A model generated the notes under the pieces. It worked only from the letters and a program-made list of their open reading frames with translations, did no database searches and was not told the origin of the DNA. Positions 44,437-54,571 of a stretch of DNA of 64,000 nt are shown here, in pieces; position 1 is the stretch's first letter; every line of letters starts with the position of its first letter. Made by a program: the position numbers and the translations under genes. The DNA is taken from NCBI RefSeq assembly GCF_014137945.1, contig NZ_JACGWX010000001.1, forward strand, positions 682,001 to 746,000. Direction: 5' to 3'. This DNA comes from Microcella alkalica (GTDB lineage Bacteria > Actinomycetota > Actinomycetes > Actinomycetales > Microbacteriaceae).

Positions 44437-46434
44437 GTGGCGACCGCGAGCGAGACCCGGGAGGCGTGGCGCCCGCGCCGGGGCGAGATCCCGACCGAGC
44501 CAGGCGTCTACCGCTTCCGCGACGACGCCGGGCGCGTCCTCTACGTCGGTAAAGCGAAGAACCTCCGCTCGCGCCTGAGCAACTACTTCCAGCCGCTGCA
44601 CGCCCTGCACGAGCGGACCCGTCGGATGGTCACGACCGCGCGCGGCGTCGAGTGGACGGTCGTCGGGAGCGAGCTCGAGGCTCTCGAGCTCGAGTACACC
44701 TGGATCAAGGAGTTCTCGCCGCCCTTCAACGTCAAGTTCCGCGACGACAAGACGTACCCGTACCTCGCCATCACGCTCGGCGATCGCGTGCCGCGCGTCA
44801 TGGTGACGCGCACCCGCGGCATACCGGGCGCGCGCTACTTCGGGCCGTACACGAAGGTCTGGGCGGTTCGCGAGACCGTCGACATCATGCTCAAGGCGTT
44901 CCCGGTGCGCTCGTGCACCGAGAGCACTTACAAGCGCGCGCATGACCGCAACAGGCCGTGCCTGCTGGGCGACATCGGCAAGTGCGCGGCGCCGTGCGTC
45001 GGCCGCGTGACCCCGGAGGAGCACAAGTCGCTCGCGCTCGATTTCGCCTCGTTCATGGCGGGCAACGACGCGAGCTACGTGCGCGACCTGCGCACCAGGA
45101 TGGCGGAGGCCGCCGCCGAGCTCGACTACGAGGCGGCAGCCCGCTACCGCGACCAGATCGGCGCGCTTGAGACGGCGCTGTCCAAGAGCACGCTCGTGCT
45201 CGCGGACGACGTCGACGCCGACGTCTTCGGCATCGCCTACGACGAGCTCGCCGCCGCCGTGCAGCTGTTCATCGTCCGCGGCGGGCGGATCCGCGGAGTC
45301 CGCGGGTGGGTCGTCGACACCGAGCTCGACGTGACGCTCGCCGAGCTCGTCGACTCAGTGCTGCAGAACGCCTACGACGGCGGCGAGCCGCCCGCGCGCG
45401 AGATCCTCGTGCCGGCCATTCCCGATGACGCCTTCGCCCTACAGCAGGTGCTGAGCGAGCGCCGCCGTGCGGCGGGGGAGCGGGGCGTCGTCGTCGTGCG
45501 CTCCGCTCGCCGCGGCGACAAGGCGGCTCTGAGCGAGACCGCGCTGTCCAACGCGCGCGGCGCACTGCAGGTGTACAAGACGCGCCGCAGCGGCGACTTC
45601 ACCGCGCGCTCGCAAGCGCTCGCGGACATCCAGGAGGCCCTGGGCCTCGCCGAGGCGCCCCTGCGGCTCGAGTGCTTCGACGTCTCGCACCTCGGAGGGA
45701 CGAACCAAGTCGCCTCGATGGTCGTCTTCGAGGACGGTCTGCCGCGCAAGGATCAGTACCGGTCGTTCTCGATCGCGAGCGCCCGCGACGACACCGACGC
45801 CGTGTACCAGGTGCTCTCGCGGCGGCTCGCGTACTTGAGGCCGGGCGTCGACGGCGCCGAGGTGCCGGCCGACACTAGCACCGACCCCGCCGCCGTCGCG
45901 AGCGACTCGGCCTCGGCGCCCTCGCCGGCGGCCGGCGCCAAGAAATCGTTCCACTACCGGCCCGGTCTGCTCGTGATCGACGGCGGCCAGCCGCAGGTGC
46001 AGGCGGCGGCGCGGGCGATCTCCGACGCCGGCATCACCGATCTCGCGGTGTGCGGCATCGCGAAGAGGCTCGAGGAGATCTGGCTGCCGGACAGCGACTT
46101 CCCCGTGATCCTGCCGCGGACATCCGATGCCCTGTTCCTGCTGCAGAGGCTGCGCGACGAGGCGCATCGATTCGCGCTCAAGCATCAGCGCACGAAGCGG
46201 AAGCAGAGCATCTCGACCGAGCTCTCGAGCGTGCCGGGGCTCGGCCCCGCCCGCGTGCGCGAGCTGCTGTCGCGATTCGGATCGGTCGCCCGGCTCCGCA
46301 CGGCGACGCTCGACGAGCTCATGGCGATCGCCGGGATCGGCCGCAAGACCGCCGAGGCCGTGCAGCGTGCCATCAGCGCGCCCGCGACTAGGCTGGAAGC
46401 ACACGACCCGAGCGCAGTGAGGCCACCCGAATGA
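44437..46434 (+). CDS. uvrC: Excinuclease ABC subunit C
   Basis: UvrC makes the two incisions around DNA damage. The GIY-YIG nuclease is at residues about 15-100 ([20 protein letters not shown]), the UVR motif near 210-245, and the RNase H-like nuclease from about 390 ([20 protein letters not shown], then [14 protein letters not shown]). Two HhH motifs close it ([25 protein letters not shown]). Between about 467 and 503 there is an Ala/Ser/Pro/Asp-rich low-complexity insert inside the RNase H part. GTG start at 44437, 14 bases after uvrA; 665 residues. It overlaps rapZ by 4 bases. Confidence 0.95.
   Translation: MATASETREAWRPRRGEIPTEPGVYRFRDDAGRVLYVGKAKNLRSRLSNYFQPLHALHERTRRMVTTARGVEWTVVGSELEALELEYTWIKEFSPPFNVKFRDDKTYPYLAITLGDRVPRVMVTRTRGIPGARYFGPYTKVWAVRETVDIMLKAFPVRSCTESTYKRAHDRNRPCLLGDIGKCAAPCVGRVTPEEHKSLALDFASFMAGNDASYVRDLRTRMAEAAAELDYEAAARYRDQIGALETALSKSTLVLADDVDADVFGIAYDELAAAVQLFIVRGGRIRGVRGWVVDTELDVTLAELVDSVLQNAYDGGEPPAREILVPAIPDDAFALQQVLSERRRAAGERGVVVVRSARRGDKAALSETALSNARGALQVYKTRRSGDFTARSQALADIQEALGLAEAPLRLECFDVSHLGGTNQVASMVVFEDGLPRKDQYRSFSIASARDDTDAVYQVLSRRLAYLRPGVDGAEVPADTSTDPAAVASDSASAPSPAAGAKKSFHYRPGLLVIDGGQPQVQAAARAISDAGITDLAVCGIAKRLEEIWLPDSDFPVILPRTSDALFLLQRLRDEAHRFALKHQRTKRKQSISTELSSVPGLGPARVRELLSRFGSVARLRTATLDELMAIAGIGRKTAEAVQRAISAPATRLEAHDPSAVRPPE
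46389..46394 (+). promoter_or_regulatory. Candidate -10 box TAGGCT inside the uvrC end, for rapZ
   Basis: TAGGCT lies 36 bases before the rapZ ATG, within the last uvrC codons. It could allow rapZ expression apart from uvrC. No -35 is evident. Confidence 0.35.
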
Positions 46435-47303
46435 CCGACCGTCCCGCCCACGACGTGGTGATCGTCACCGGGATGTCCGGTGCGGGTCGATCGACGGTCG
46501 CGAACGCCCTCGAGGACCTGGGCTGGTACGTCGTCGACAACCTCCCGCCGCAGATGCTGCGACCGCTCGTCGATCTCGCCGTGCACCCGGGGAACCACCT
46601 GCCCAAGATGGCCGCCGTCGTCGATGTTCGCGGCGGGCGGCTCTTCGCCGATCTCCGGCTCATCGTCGAAGAGCTCCGCGACCGCGCCACCGTGCGCGTG
46701 CTCTTCCTCGAGGCGACGGACGCGGCTCTCGTGCGACGATTCGAGCAGGTCCGCCGACCGCATCCGCTCCAGGAGGACGGCACGCTGCTCGACGGCATCG
46801 GGCGCGAGCGCGAGCGCATGCGCGAGGTGCGCGAGCTCAGCGACATCATCATCGACACGAGCGAGTTCAACATACATCAGCTCGCGACGACGGTGTCGGA
46901 GCTCTTCTCGCCCGAGGGAGCGTCGACGGTGCGGGTCACGCTCGAGAGCTTCGGCTTCAAGTACGGCCTCCCGAGCGACGCCGACTTGGTCGCGGACGCG
47001 CGCTTCCTGCCCAATCCATTCTGGAAGGAGCCGCTGCGCGCGCTTACGGGCATGGACGACCGGGTAAGCGACTACGTGCTCTCGCAGGAGGGCGCGCGCG
47101 AGTTCGTCGACCGCTACGTCGCCGTGCTGCAGACGATCCTTCGCGGGTACGCGCGCGAGAACAAGCGGACGGCGACGATCGCCATCGGCTGCACCGGGGG
47201 CAAGCATCGTTCCGTCGCCGTCGTCGAAGACATCGCCGCGCACCTTCGGGGGATGCCCGGGGTCTCCGTCGCCGTGAAGCATCGCGACCTCGGACGCGAG
47301 TAG
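46431..47303 (+). CDS. rapZ: RapZ/YvcJ-family nucleotide-binding protein
   Basis: A P-loop protein. In E. coli RapZ guides RNase E to the GlmZ small RNA; in Gram-positives (YvcJ) the role is less clear. The 290-residue protein has a Walker A-like GMSGAGRST at residues 14-22 with Arg in place of the usual Lys, and [15 protein letters not shown] right after. The C-terminal domain has [19 protein letters not shown], the conserved metabolite/RNA-binding region. The Arg form is, to my knowledge, usual in actinobacteria. The ATG is in an ATGA overlap with uvrC. whiA follows directly; no yvcK gene lies between them. Confidence 0.95.
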   Translation: MTDRPAHDVVIVTGMSGAGRSTVANALEDLGWYVVDNLPPQMLRPLVDLAVHPGNHLPKMAAVVDVRGGRLFADLRLIVEELRDRATVRVLFLEATDAALVRRFEQVRRPHPLQEDGTLLDGIGRERERMREVRELSDIIIDTSEFNIHQLATTVSELFSPEGASTVRVTLESFGFKYGLPSDADLVADARFLPNPFWKEPLRALTGMDDRVSDYVLSQEGAREFVDRYVAVLQTILRGYARENKRTATIAIGCTGGKHRSVAVVEDIAAHLRGMPGVSVAVKHRDLGRE

Positions 47304-47306
47304 GCT
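47301..47306 (+). promoter_or_regulatory. Candidate -10 box TAGGCT for whiA, on the rapZ stop
   Basis: The box begins with the rapZ TAG stop and would give a whiA leader of about 50 bases that contains a GAGAGGA ribosome-binding site. Confidence 0.4.
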
Positions 47307-47362
47307 CGACTGTCGCCCCACGAGGGCGCCGTTCACCCCCCGCTTCACCGAGAGGACGACCC

Positions 47363-48340
47363 GTGGCACTGACCGCCGACGTGAAAGAGGAACTCGCGCA
47401 GCTGGCGGTCACCAAGACCACGGAGCGCGCCGCGGAGCTCGCGACCATCCTCCGTTTCGCCGGCGGGCTGCACCTGATCTCGGGCCGCGTCGCCGTCGAG
47501 GTCGAGCTCGACGCCCCGACGATCGCCCGCCGCGTGCGGCGCGATCTCGCCGAGCTCTACGGCATGCGCAGCGACGCAGCGATGATGTCGCCTGGCGGAA
47601 TCCGCCGGACCCCGACGTACGTCGTGCGGGTCGTCGACGGCGGCGAGACGCTCGCTCGGCAGACGGGCCTGCTGGATGCCCGGCGCCGGCCCGTCCGCGG
47701 ACTCCCGAACAAGCTCACGACGGGGTCGAAGGAGGAGCTCGCCGCGGTGTGGCGCGGAGCCTTCCTCGCCCACGGCTCGCTCACCGACCCGGGCCGGTCG
47801 GCGTCGCTCGAGATCACGTGCCCCGGGAACGAGTCGGCCATGGCGCTCGTCGGCGCAGCGGGTCGACTCGGCATCCCGACGAAAGCGCGCGAAGTGCGCG
47901 GCGTGCACCGCGTCGTCATCCGCGACGGCGAGAAGATCAGCCAGATGCTGAGGCTCATGGGGGCGGCCCGGACCGTCTCCGAGTGGGAGGAGCTGCGCCA
48001 GCGCCGCGAGGTGCGCGCGACGGCGAACCGCCTGGTCAACTTCGACGACGCGAACCTCCGTCGCTCGGCGCAGGCGGCCGTCGCGGCGTGCGCCCGTGTC
48101 GCCCGCGCGATGGAGATCCTCGGCGACGACATCCCCGAGCACCTCCGCTACGCGGGCCAGCTCCGTCTCGACCACCGCGATGCGAGCCTCGACGAGCTCG
48201 GTCACCACGCCGACCCGCCCCTGACGAAGGATGCCGTCGCCGGCCGCATCCGCCGCCTCCTCGCGATGGCGGACAAGCGCGCCGAGCAGCTCGGGATCCC
48301 CGGCACGGACGCCGACCTGCCGGGCGAAGACGACGACTGA
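47363..48340 (+). CDS. whiA: DNA-binding protein WhiA
   Basis: WhiA is a transcription regulator of cell division and, in Streptomyces, of sporulation. The 325-residue protein combines an N-terminal degenerate LAGLIDADG homing-endonuclease fold ([38 protein letters not shown]) with a C-terminal helix-turn-helix ([37 protein letters not shown]). GTG start preceded by GAGAGGA. It follows rapZ after 59 bases, as in other actinobacteria except that yvcK is missing. Confidence 0.97.
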   Translation: MALTADVKEELAQLAVTKTTERAAELATILRFAGGLHLISGRVAVEVELDAPTIARRVRRDLAELYGMRSDAAMMSPGGIRRTPTYVVRVVDGGETLARQTGLLDARRRPVRGLPNKLTTGSKEELAAVWRGAFLAHGSLTDPGRSASLEITCPGNESAMALVGAAGRLGIPTKAREVRGVHRVVIRDGEKISQMLRLMGAARTVSEWEELRQRREVRATANRLVNFDDANLRRSAQAAVAACARVARAMEILGDDIPEHLRYAGQLRLDHRDASLDELGHHADPPLTKDAVAGRIRRLLAMADKRAEQLGIPGTDADLPGEDDD

Positions 48341-48405
48341 AGCGGGGCGCGGCGAAGGCTGAACGTCCGGTGCGCATCGGGAAGAGGCCCGGGGGCTGAA
48401 CGGTT

Positions 48406-48431
48406 GCCGTCAGTAGACTGACAGCCGTCAG
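48406..48431 (+). promoter_or_regulatory. sodA promoter with overlapping inverted and direct repeats
   Basis: The -10 TAGACT (48414-48419) is framed by GTCAG-TAGA-CTGAC (48409-48422), a perfect inverted repeat. GCCGTCAG occurs twice, at 48406-48413 and 48424-48431. The pattern looks like an operator on the -10 box; the protein is unknown. It leaves a leader of about 55 bases before sodA. Confidence 0.5.
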
Positions 48432-48482
48432 CGGGGCCGCCGCCACCGCGGTCTCGGACCATCTGCGACAAGAAAGCACGTG

Positions 48483-49109
48483 ATGTCCGTATACAGCCTT
48501 CCCGACCTTCCGTACGACTACGCGGCGCTCGAGCCTCACATCAGCGCGCGCATCATGGAGCTCCACCACTCCAAGCACCACGCGGCCTACGTGACCGGTG
48601 CGAACACCGCGCTCGAGAAGATGGCCGAGGCCCGCGAGTCCGGCGATTTCGCCAACATCAACCGCCTCGAGAAGGACCTCGCCTTCCACCTCGGCGGCCA
48701 CGTGAACCACTCGATCTTCTGGACGAACCTCTCGCCCGAGGGCGGCGACAAGCCCGAGGGCGAGCTCGCATCGGCGATCGACGAGTTCTTCGGCTCCTTC
48801 GGCAAGTTCGTCGCCCACTTCACCGCCGCCTCCATGGGGATCCAGGGCTCCGGCTGGGGCGTGTTGTCGTGGGACCCGATCGGACGCCGCCTGGTCATCC
48901 AGCAGCTCTTCGACCAGCAGGGCAACACGGCCCAGGCGACCGTTCCTCTGCTGCAGCTCGACATGTGGGAGCACGCCTTCTACCTCGACTACGTGAACGT
49001 GAAGGCCGACTACGTCAAGGCCTTCTGGAACATCGTGAACTGGCGCAACGTCGACGAGCGCTTCCGGGCGGCCCGCTCGGGCACTGACGCGCTCCTGCTA
49101 CTGTCGTAA
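48483..49109 (+). CDS. sodA: Superoxide dismutase (Fe/Mn)
   Basis: This enzyme dismutates superoxide to oxygen and hydrogen peroxide. The 208-residue protein shows the metal ligands in [13 protein letters not shown] (His28), [10 protein letters not shown] and [19 protein letters not shown], the last with the conserved Asp and His. [10 protein letters not shown] and FDQQGN are typical of the Mn/Fe family; the metal cannot be told from this alone. No signal peptide, so cytoplasmic. I chose the ATG; a GTG directly before it is in frame. A wobble-containing hairpin follows. Confidence 0.97.
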   Translation: MSVYSLPDLPYDYAALEPHISARIMELHHSKHHAAYVTGANTALEKMAEARESGDFANINRLEKDLAFHLGGHVNHSIFWTNLSPEGGDKPEGELASAIDEFFGSFGKFVAHFTAASMGIQGSGWGVLSWDPIGRRLVIQQLFDQQGNTAQATVPLLQLDMWEHAFYLDYVNVKADYVKAFWNIVNWRNVDERFRAARSGTDALLLLS

Positions 49110-50246
<1,137 letters not shown>

Positions 50247-50266
50247 GCACGAAGGGCGACCTCACC

Positions 50267-51481
50267 GTGGCACTGAGAACCATCGAGTCCCTCGGCGAGC
50301 TCGCCGGGAAGCGCGTCATCGTGCGCTGCGACCTCAACGTCCCCCTCAAGGACGGAGTCGTGACGGACGACGGACGCATCCGAGCGTCCCTCCCGACGAT
50401 CAACGCCCTCGTCCACCGCGGAGCGAAGGTCATCGTCGTCTCCCACCTCGGGCGTCCTGACGGCGCCCCGGACGCGAAGTACAGGCTCGGTCCCGTCGCG
50501 CAGCGACTGAGCGAGCTCCTCGGCGCCCCCGTCGCCGTCGCCGCTGACACCGTCGGCGACGGCGCGGAGCGCGCGGTCGCGCAGCTGGACAACGGCGCCG
50601 TCGCGGTGCTCGAGAACCTTCGCTTCAACCCCGGTGAGACGAGCAAGGACACGGAGGAGCGTCGCGCCTTCGCGGAGAGCCTCGCGCGATTCGGCGACGC
50701 CATGGTCTCCGACGGCTTCGGGGTCGTGCACCGCAAGCAGGCGAGCGTCTTCGAGCTCGCGGAGCTGCTGCCGAGCGCGGCCGGCTCGCTCATCTCCACC
50801 GAGACCGACGTGCTCGACCGCCTCACCGAGCGTCCCGAGCGCCCGTACACGGTCGTCCTCGGCGGCTCCAAGGTGAGCGACAAGCTCGGCGTCATCGCGC
50901 ACCTGCTCCCGCGCGTCGACCGGCTCCTGATCGGTGGCGGCATGCTCTTCACCTTCCTCAAGGCGCAGGGTCACGCCGTCGGCGGGAGCCTGCTCGAGGA
51001 GGACCAGCTCGAGACGGTTCGCGGCTACCTCGCCGAGGCGAAGGAGCGCGGTGTCGAGATCGTGCTGCCGACCGACGTGGTCGTGGCCGAGCGGTTCGCC
51101 GCGGATGCCGACCACGCCGTTCTCGCGGCGGACGCGATCGAGACGGGGCCGGCCGGAGCATCCGGCATCGGCCTCGACATCGGCCCCGAGACCGCGGCGC
51201 GCTTCGCGGAGCTCGTGGCCTCGTCGACCACGGTGTTCTGGAACGGCCCGATGGGCGTGTTCGAGTTCCCCGCGTTCGCGAACGGCACGCGCGCGGTCGC
51301 GGAGGCGCTGACGCGCGTCCCCGGCCTCGGCGTCGTCGGGGGAGGCGACTCGGCTGCGGCCGTGCGCGCACTCGGCTTCACCGACGAGCAGTTCGGCCAC
51401 GTCTCCACCGGAGGCGGCGCCAGCCTCGAGTTCCTCGAGGGAAAGAAGCTTCCCGGACTGGAGGTCCTCGGATGGGCGTAG
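50267..51481 (+). CDS. pgk: Phosphoglycerate kinase
   Basis: Pgk transfers phosphate from 1,3-bisphosphoglycerate to ADP. The 404-residue protein carries [14 protein letters not shown] near residue 20, [15 protein letters not shown], the hinge block [14 protein letters not shown] and the nucleotide-site [20 protein letters not shown] followed by [12 protein letters not shown] start 20 bases after gap. It overlaps tpiA by 10 bases, the ATG of tpiA lying inside the last pgk codons. Confidence 0.98.
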   Translation: MALRTIESLGELAGKRVIVRCDLNVPLKDGVVTDDGRIRASLPTINALVHRGAKVIVVSHLGRPDGAPDAKYRLGPVAQRLSELLGAPVAVAADTVGDGAERAVAQLDNGAVAVLENLRFNPGETSKDTEERRAFAESLARFGDAMVSDGFGVVHRKQASVFELAELLPSAAGSLISTETDVLDRLTERPERPYTVVLGGSKVSDKLGVIAHLLPRVDRLLIGGGMLFTFLKAQGHAVGGSLLEEDQLETVRGYLAEAKERGVEIVLPTDVVVAERFAADADHAVLAADAIETGPAGASGIGLDIGPETAARFAELVASSTTVFWNGPMGVFEFPAFANGTRAVAEALTRVPGLGVVGGGDSAAAVRALGFTDEQFGHVSTGGGASLEFLEGKKLPGLEVLGWA

Positions 51482-52263
51482 CCCGCATCCCGCTCATCGC
51501 GGGCAACTGGAAGATGAATCTCGACCACCTGCAGTCGATCGCGTTCGTGCAGAAGCTCGCATGGGCTCTGAAGGACGCGAAGCACGCCTTCGGCGACGTG
51601 GAGGTCGCGGTCTTCCCGCCCTTCACCGATCTGCGAAGCGTGCAGACCCTCATCGCGGCGGACAAGCTCGAGCTCGCGCACGGCGCGCAGGACGTCTCGA
51701 TGCACGACAGCGGCGCGTACACGGGCGAGATCTCGGGGGCCTTCCTCTCCGCCCTTGCCTGCCGGTACGTGATCATCGGGCACTCCGAGCGCCGCCAGTA
51801 CCACCACGAGGACGACGAGATCGTCGCGAAGAAGACGGTCGCCGCGCTGCGGCACGGCGTGACGCCCGTCGTCTGCGTGGGGGAGACGGCCGAGGATCTC
51901 GAGACCCACGGTCCCTCCGCCGTCCCGATGGCCCAGCTTCGCGTGGTGCTCGACGCGCTCGAGGCGGACGCCGATATCGTCGTCGCCTACGAGCCCGTGT
52001 GGGCCATCGGCTCCGGCCAGGCGGCGACGCCTGAGCAGGCGCAGCAGGTCTGCGCCGCTCTGCGCACGACGATCGCCGAGGTGCTCAGCGAGGATGCCGC
52101 GGCTCGGACGCGCATCATCTACGGAGGAAGCGTCAAGTCCAGCAACATCGCGGGATTCATGAACCAGAAGGACGTCGACGGGGCCCTCGTCGGCGGCGCG
52201 AGCCTCGACGTCGACGAGTTCGCCGCCATCGCGAGATTCCGTCAGCACGTCGGCACCGCGTGA
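51472..52263 (+). CDS. tpiA: Triosephosphate isomerase
   Basis: TpiA interconverts dihydroxyacetone phosphate and glyceraldehyde 3-phosphate. The 263-residue barrel has the catalytic Lys in AGNWKMNLDH, the electrophile His in VIIGHSERRQYHHEDDEIV and the catalytic Glu in VAYEPVWAIGSGQAATPEQA. IIYGGSVKSSNIAGFM binds the phosphate. It overlaps pgk by 10 bases. secG lies 66 bases downstream behind its own candidate promoter. Confidence 0.98.
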   Translation: MGVARIPLIAGNWKMNLDHLQSIAFVQKLAWALKDAKHAFGDVEVAVFPPFTDLRSVQTLIAADKLELAHGAQDVSMHDSGAYTGEISGAFLSALACRYVIIGHSERRQYHHEDDEIVAKKTVAALRHGVTPVVCVGETAEDLETHGPSAVPMAQLRVVLDALEADADIVVAYEPVWAIGSGQAATPEQAQQVCAALRTTIAEVLSEDAAARTRIIYGGSVKSSNIAGFMNQKDVDGALVGGASLDVDEFAAIARFRQHVGTA

Positions 52264-52287
52264 CCCGACCGGCCCCTGCCGGTGCGT

Positions 52288-52293
52288 TAGAGT
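52288..52293 (+). promoter_or_regulatory. Candidate -10 box TAGAGT for secG-rbpA
   Basis: TAGAGT lies 36 bases before the secG GTG, leaving a short leader with a GAGAGG ribosome-binding site. No convincing -35. Confidence 0.4.
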
Positions 52294-52329
52294 AGGACGC
52301 TGTTCTACACCCCGAGAGGCCCCTATCCC

Positions 52330-52578
52330 GTGGAAATCCTTCAGGTCGTGCTCCAGGTCATCCTGGGCATCACGAGCCTTCTGCTGACCCTCATGATCCT
52401 GCTGCACCGCGGTCGCGGCGGCGGGCTCTCCGACATGTTCGGGGGCGGCGTCACCTCCAACCTCGGGGCATCCGGCGTGGCCGAGCGCAACCTCAACCGC
52501 ATCACGATCATCCTCGCCCTCGTCTGGGTGACCTCGATCGTGATCCTCGGTCTCATTACCCGCTTCGACGCGGTCTAA
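52330..52578 (+). CDS. secG: Protein translocase subunit SecG
   Basis: SecG is a small auxiliary subunit of the SecYEG membrane channel. The 82-residue protein has two hydrophobic helices (about 3-24 and 54-76) joined by the conserved loop HRGRGGGLSDMFGGG. GTG start after CCCCGAGAGGCCCC. Position after gap-pgk-tpiA is conserved in Gram-positive bacteria. rbpA follows after 12 bases, so both are probably transcribed together. Confidence 0.95.
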   Translation: MEILQVVLQVILGITSLLLTLMILLHRGRGGGLSDMFGGGVTSNLGASGVAERNLNRITIILALVWVTSIVILGLITRFDAV

Positions 52579-52590
52579 GGCAGGAGCATC

Positions 52591-52950
52591 ATGGTTTCCG
52601 GAGGCAGCGCAATCCGCGGGTCCCGCGTCGGATCCGGCCCGATGGGGGAGCAGGACCGCGGGGTCCACGCCGACCGCATCGCGGTCTCGTACTGGGACGC
52701 TCACGGCAATGAGACCGTCCGCCACTTCGCGGCCAACCTCCCCGACGAGGAGATCCCCGAGGTCATCGACTCGCCGACCTCCGGGCTCCCCGCCGGTCGC
52801 GACAAAGACAACCCGCCGCAGCTGGCGAAGAACGAACCGTACAAGACGCACCTCGCCTACGTGAAGGAGCGCCGCAGCGAGGACGAGGCGAAGCAGATCC
52901 TCGAGGATGCGCTGACGAAGCTGCGCGAACGCCGCGGCACCTCGGCCTGA
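52591..52950 (+). CDS. rbpA: RNA polymerase-binding protein RbpA
   Basis: RbpA is an actinobacterial transcription factor that binds the principal sigma factor and stabilises the open complex. The 119-residue protein has the flexible N-terminal tail GGSAIRGSRVGSGPMGEQD, the RbpA core (ISYWDAHGNE-like AVSYWDAHGNETVRHFA), the basic linker GRDKDNPP and the C-terminal sigma-interacting domain (KTHLAYVKERRSEDEAKQIL). The core lacks the zinc-binding cysteines found in Streptomyces RbpA, like the mycobacterial form. AGGAGCATC precedes the ATG. A 15-bp terminator follows. Confidence 0.95.
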   Translation: MVSGGSAIRGSRVGSGPMGEQDRGVHADRIAVSYWDAHGNETVRHFAANLPDEEIPEVIDSPTSGLPAGRDKDNPPQLAKNEPYKTHLAYVKERRSEDEAKQILEDALTKLRERRGTSA

Positions 52951-52975
52951 CGCCGACCCGAACACCGCTCGACGA

Positions 52976-53009
52976 GAGAAGGGCCCCGACATCCGTCGGG
53001 GCCCTTCTC
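52976..53009 (+). terminator. 15-bp perfect hairpin after rbpA
   Basis: The arm 52976-52990 pairs perfectly with 52995-53009 around an ATCC loop, 26 bases after the rbpA stop. It separates the housekeeping run from the nitrite cassette. Confidence 0.85.
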
Positions 53010-53091
53010 GCATCCCGCCCGTTCTTCCAGCGCATCGCGTCGTGATCTCACAGCGGCCGACGGCCGCTCGTGCGGAAAGCGTTCGCGCGCG

Positions 53092-53133
53092 GTAACGCGA
53101 CGACACGACGAGGAAACACCGCCTGTCTAGCGT
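53092..53133 (+). promoter_or_regulatory. Candidate narK promoter with GlnR-like half-sites
   Basis: GTAAC (53092-53096) and GAAAC (53113-53117) match the two half-site types of actinobacterial GlnR boxes. Their start-to-start spacing of 21 is one base off the 11-base repeat pattern. A TAGCGT sequence (53128-53133) could be the -10, leaving about 45 bases of leader. All of this is a weak match seen by eye. Confidence 0.3.
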
Positions 53134-53185
53134 CGGTCCCATCGTCGCCGGCACCTCGGCCCGGCGCCCCGGGAAAGGACCGCCC

Positions 53186-54541
53186 ATGACCGTGATCTCC
53201 GACCGCCCGAACTCTGCGGGGGACGACGCCCTCGACGTCTCCGCCGCCCCGCTCTCCCGTCGTCCTGGACGGTGGATCGACGGATGGGACCCTGAGGATC
53301 ACGGGCAGTGGGCGTCCGAGGGCCGCCCCATCGCGCGCCGCAACCTGATCTTCTCGATGACGGCCGAGTTCCTCGGCTTCGCGATGCTCGCCCTCTGGGG
53401 CATCGTCACCCCGCAGCTGCCCGCGGCGGGCTTCGGCTACTCCGCCGACGAGCTCTTCTGGCTCATCGCCCTCCCCGGGCTCACGGGCGCCGTCATGCGC
53501 TTCGCCTACACGTTCACGGTGCCCGTCTTCGGCGGTCGCAACTGGACGATCGTCTCGGCTCTCCTGCTGCTGATCCCCTCCATCGGACTGGCGATCGCGG
53601 TCGCCGACCCCACGACGCCGTTCCCCGTCATGCTCGCGATCGCCGCGACCGCGGGCCTCGGAGGCGGCAACTTCACGAGCTCCATGGTCAACATCTCGTT
53701 CTTCTACCCCGAGAGGGAGAAGGGCAAGGCCCTCGGCCTCAATGCCGCGGGCGGCAACCTCGGGACGGCGTGGGTGCAGCTCGTCGTCCCGATCGTCATC
53801 ATCGGCGGCGCGGGCATCGCCCTCGAGCGCGCGGGACTCATATTCGTGCCCCTGTGCATCCTCGCCGCCCTTCTGGCCTGGCGGTACATGGACAACCTGG
53901 CGTGCGCGAAGTCCGATCTCCGCAGCTTCCTCCTGGCCTCGCGCAACGGACACACGTGGTTCATCTCCTTCCTGTACATCGGCACCTTCGGCTCCTTCAT
54001 CGGCTACGCCAACACGTTCCCGACGCTCATGAAGACCGAGTTCCCCGAGGTCACCGCGAACATCGTCTTCCTGGGCGCCCTCCTCGGGGCCCTCGCGCGT
54101 CCGATCGGCGGGATGCTCTCCGATCGCTTCGGGGGAGCCCGCGTCACGATCGCCGCATTCGCCACCATGGCGCTCGGGGTCCTTTCCGTGATCACCTCGG
54201 TGCGAGCGGAGTCCTTCGCCGGATTCCTCGGAAGCTTCCTCGTTCTCTTCATCGCCGCGGGGATGGGCAACGGCTCCACCTACCGGATGATCCCCGCCGT
54301 GTTCCAGCTCGGCGTGACGTCGCACGAGGCGAGCCTCGCCGGTCGTCGCGCCGCTGCGGGGTGCATCGGCATCGCGGGGGCGATCGGCTCGCTCGGCGGG
54401 TTCTTCATCCCGCGCGTCTTCGCCGGCCTCGGCATCGAGGGCGGCTTCATCGCCTTCCTCGCCGCGTACGTGGTCATGTCAGCCGCAGTGTGGGCGGTGT
54501 ACCAGCGCCGGGGCTCCGCGCTCGCGCAGTCCCGAATCTGA
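53186..54541 (+). CDS. narK: NarK-type nitrate/nitrite transporter (MFS)
   Basis: A 451-residue major facilitator protein of the nitrate/nitrite porter family with about 12 membrane helices. The family signature GLGGGNFTSSMVNISFFYPE (residues about 152-171) and the following KGKALGLNAAGGNLGTAWVQ are clear, as is the second glycine motif AGMGNGSTYRMIPAVF. The ~50-residue N-terminal region is hydrophilic. Next to nirBD it probably imports nitrite or nitrate, or exports excess nitrite. GGAAAGGA lies 8 bases before the ATG. No nitrate reductase gene is in the window. Confidence 0.95.
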   Translation: MTVISDRPNSAGDDALDVSAAPLSRRPGRWIDGWDPEDHGQWASEGRPIARRNLIFSMTAEFLGFAMLALWGIVTPQLPAAGFGYSADELFWLIALPGLTGAVMRFAYTFTVPVFGGRNWTIVSALLLLIPSIGLAIAVADPTTPFPVMLAIAATAGLGGGNFTSSMVNISFFYPEREKGKALGLNAAGGNLGTAWVQLVVPIVIIGGAGIALERAGLIFVPLCILAALLAWRYMDNLACAKSDLRSFLLASRNGHTWFISFLYIGTFGSFIGYANTFPTLMKTEFPEVTANIVFLGALLGALARPIGGMLSDRFGGARVTIAAFATMALGVLSVITSVRAESFAGFLGSFLVLFIAAGMGNGSTYRMIPAVFQLGVTSHEASLAGRRAAAGCIGIAGAIGSLGGFFIPRVFAGLGIEGGFIAFLAAYVVMSAAVWAVYQRRGSALAQSRI

Positions 54542-54571
54542 CCGGGATCCATCGACGCACAAGGGAAACAC

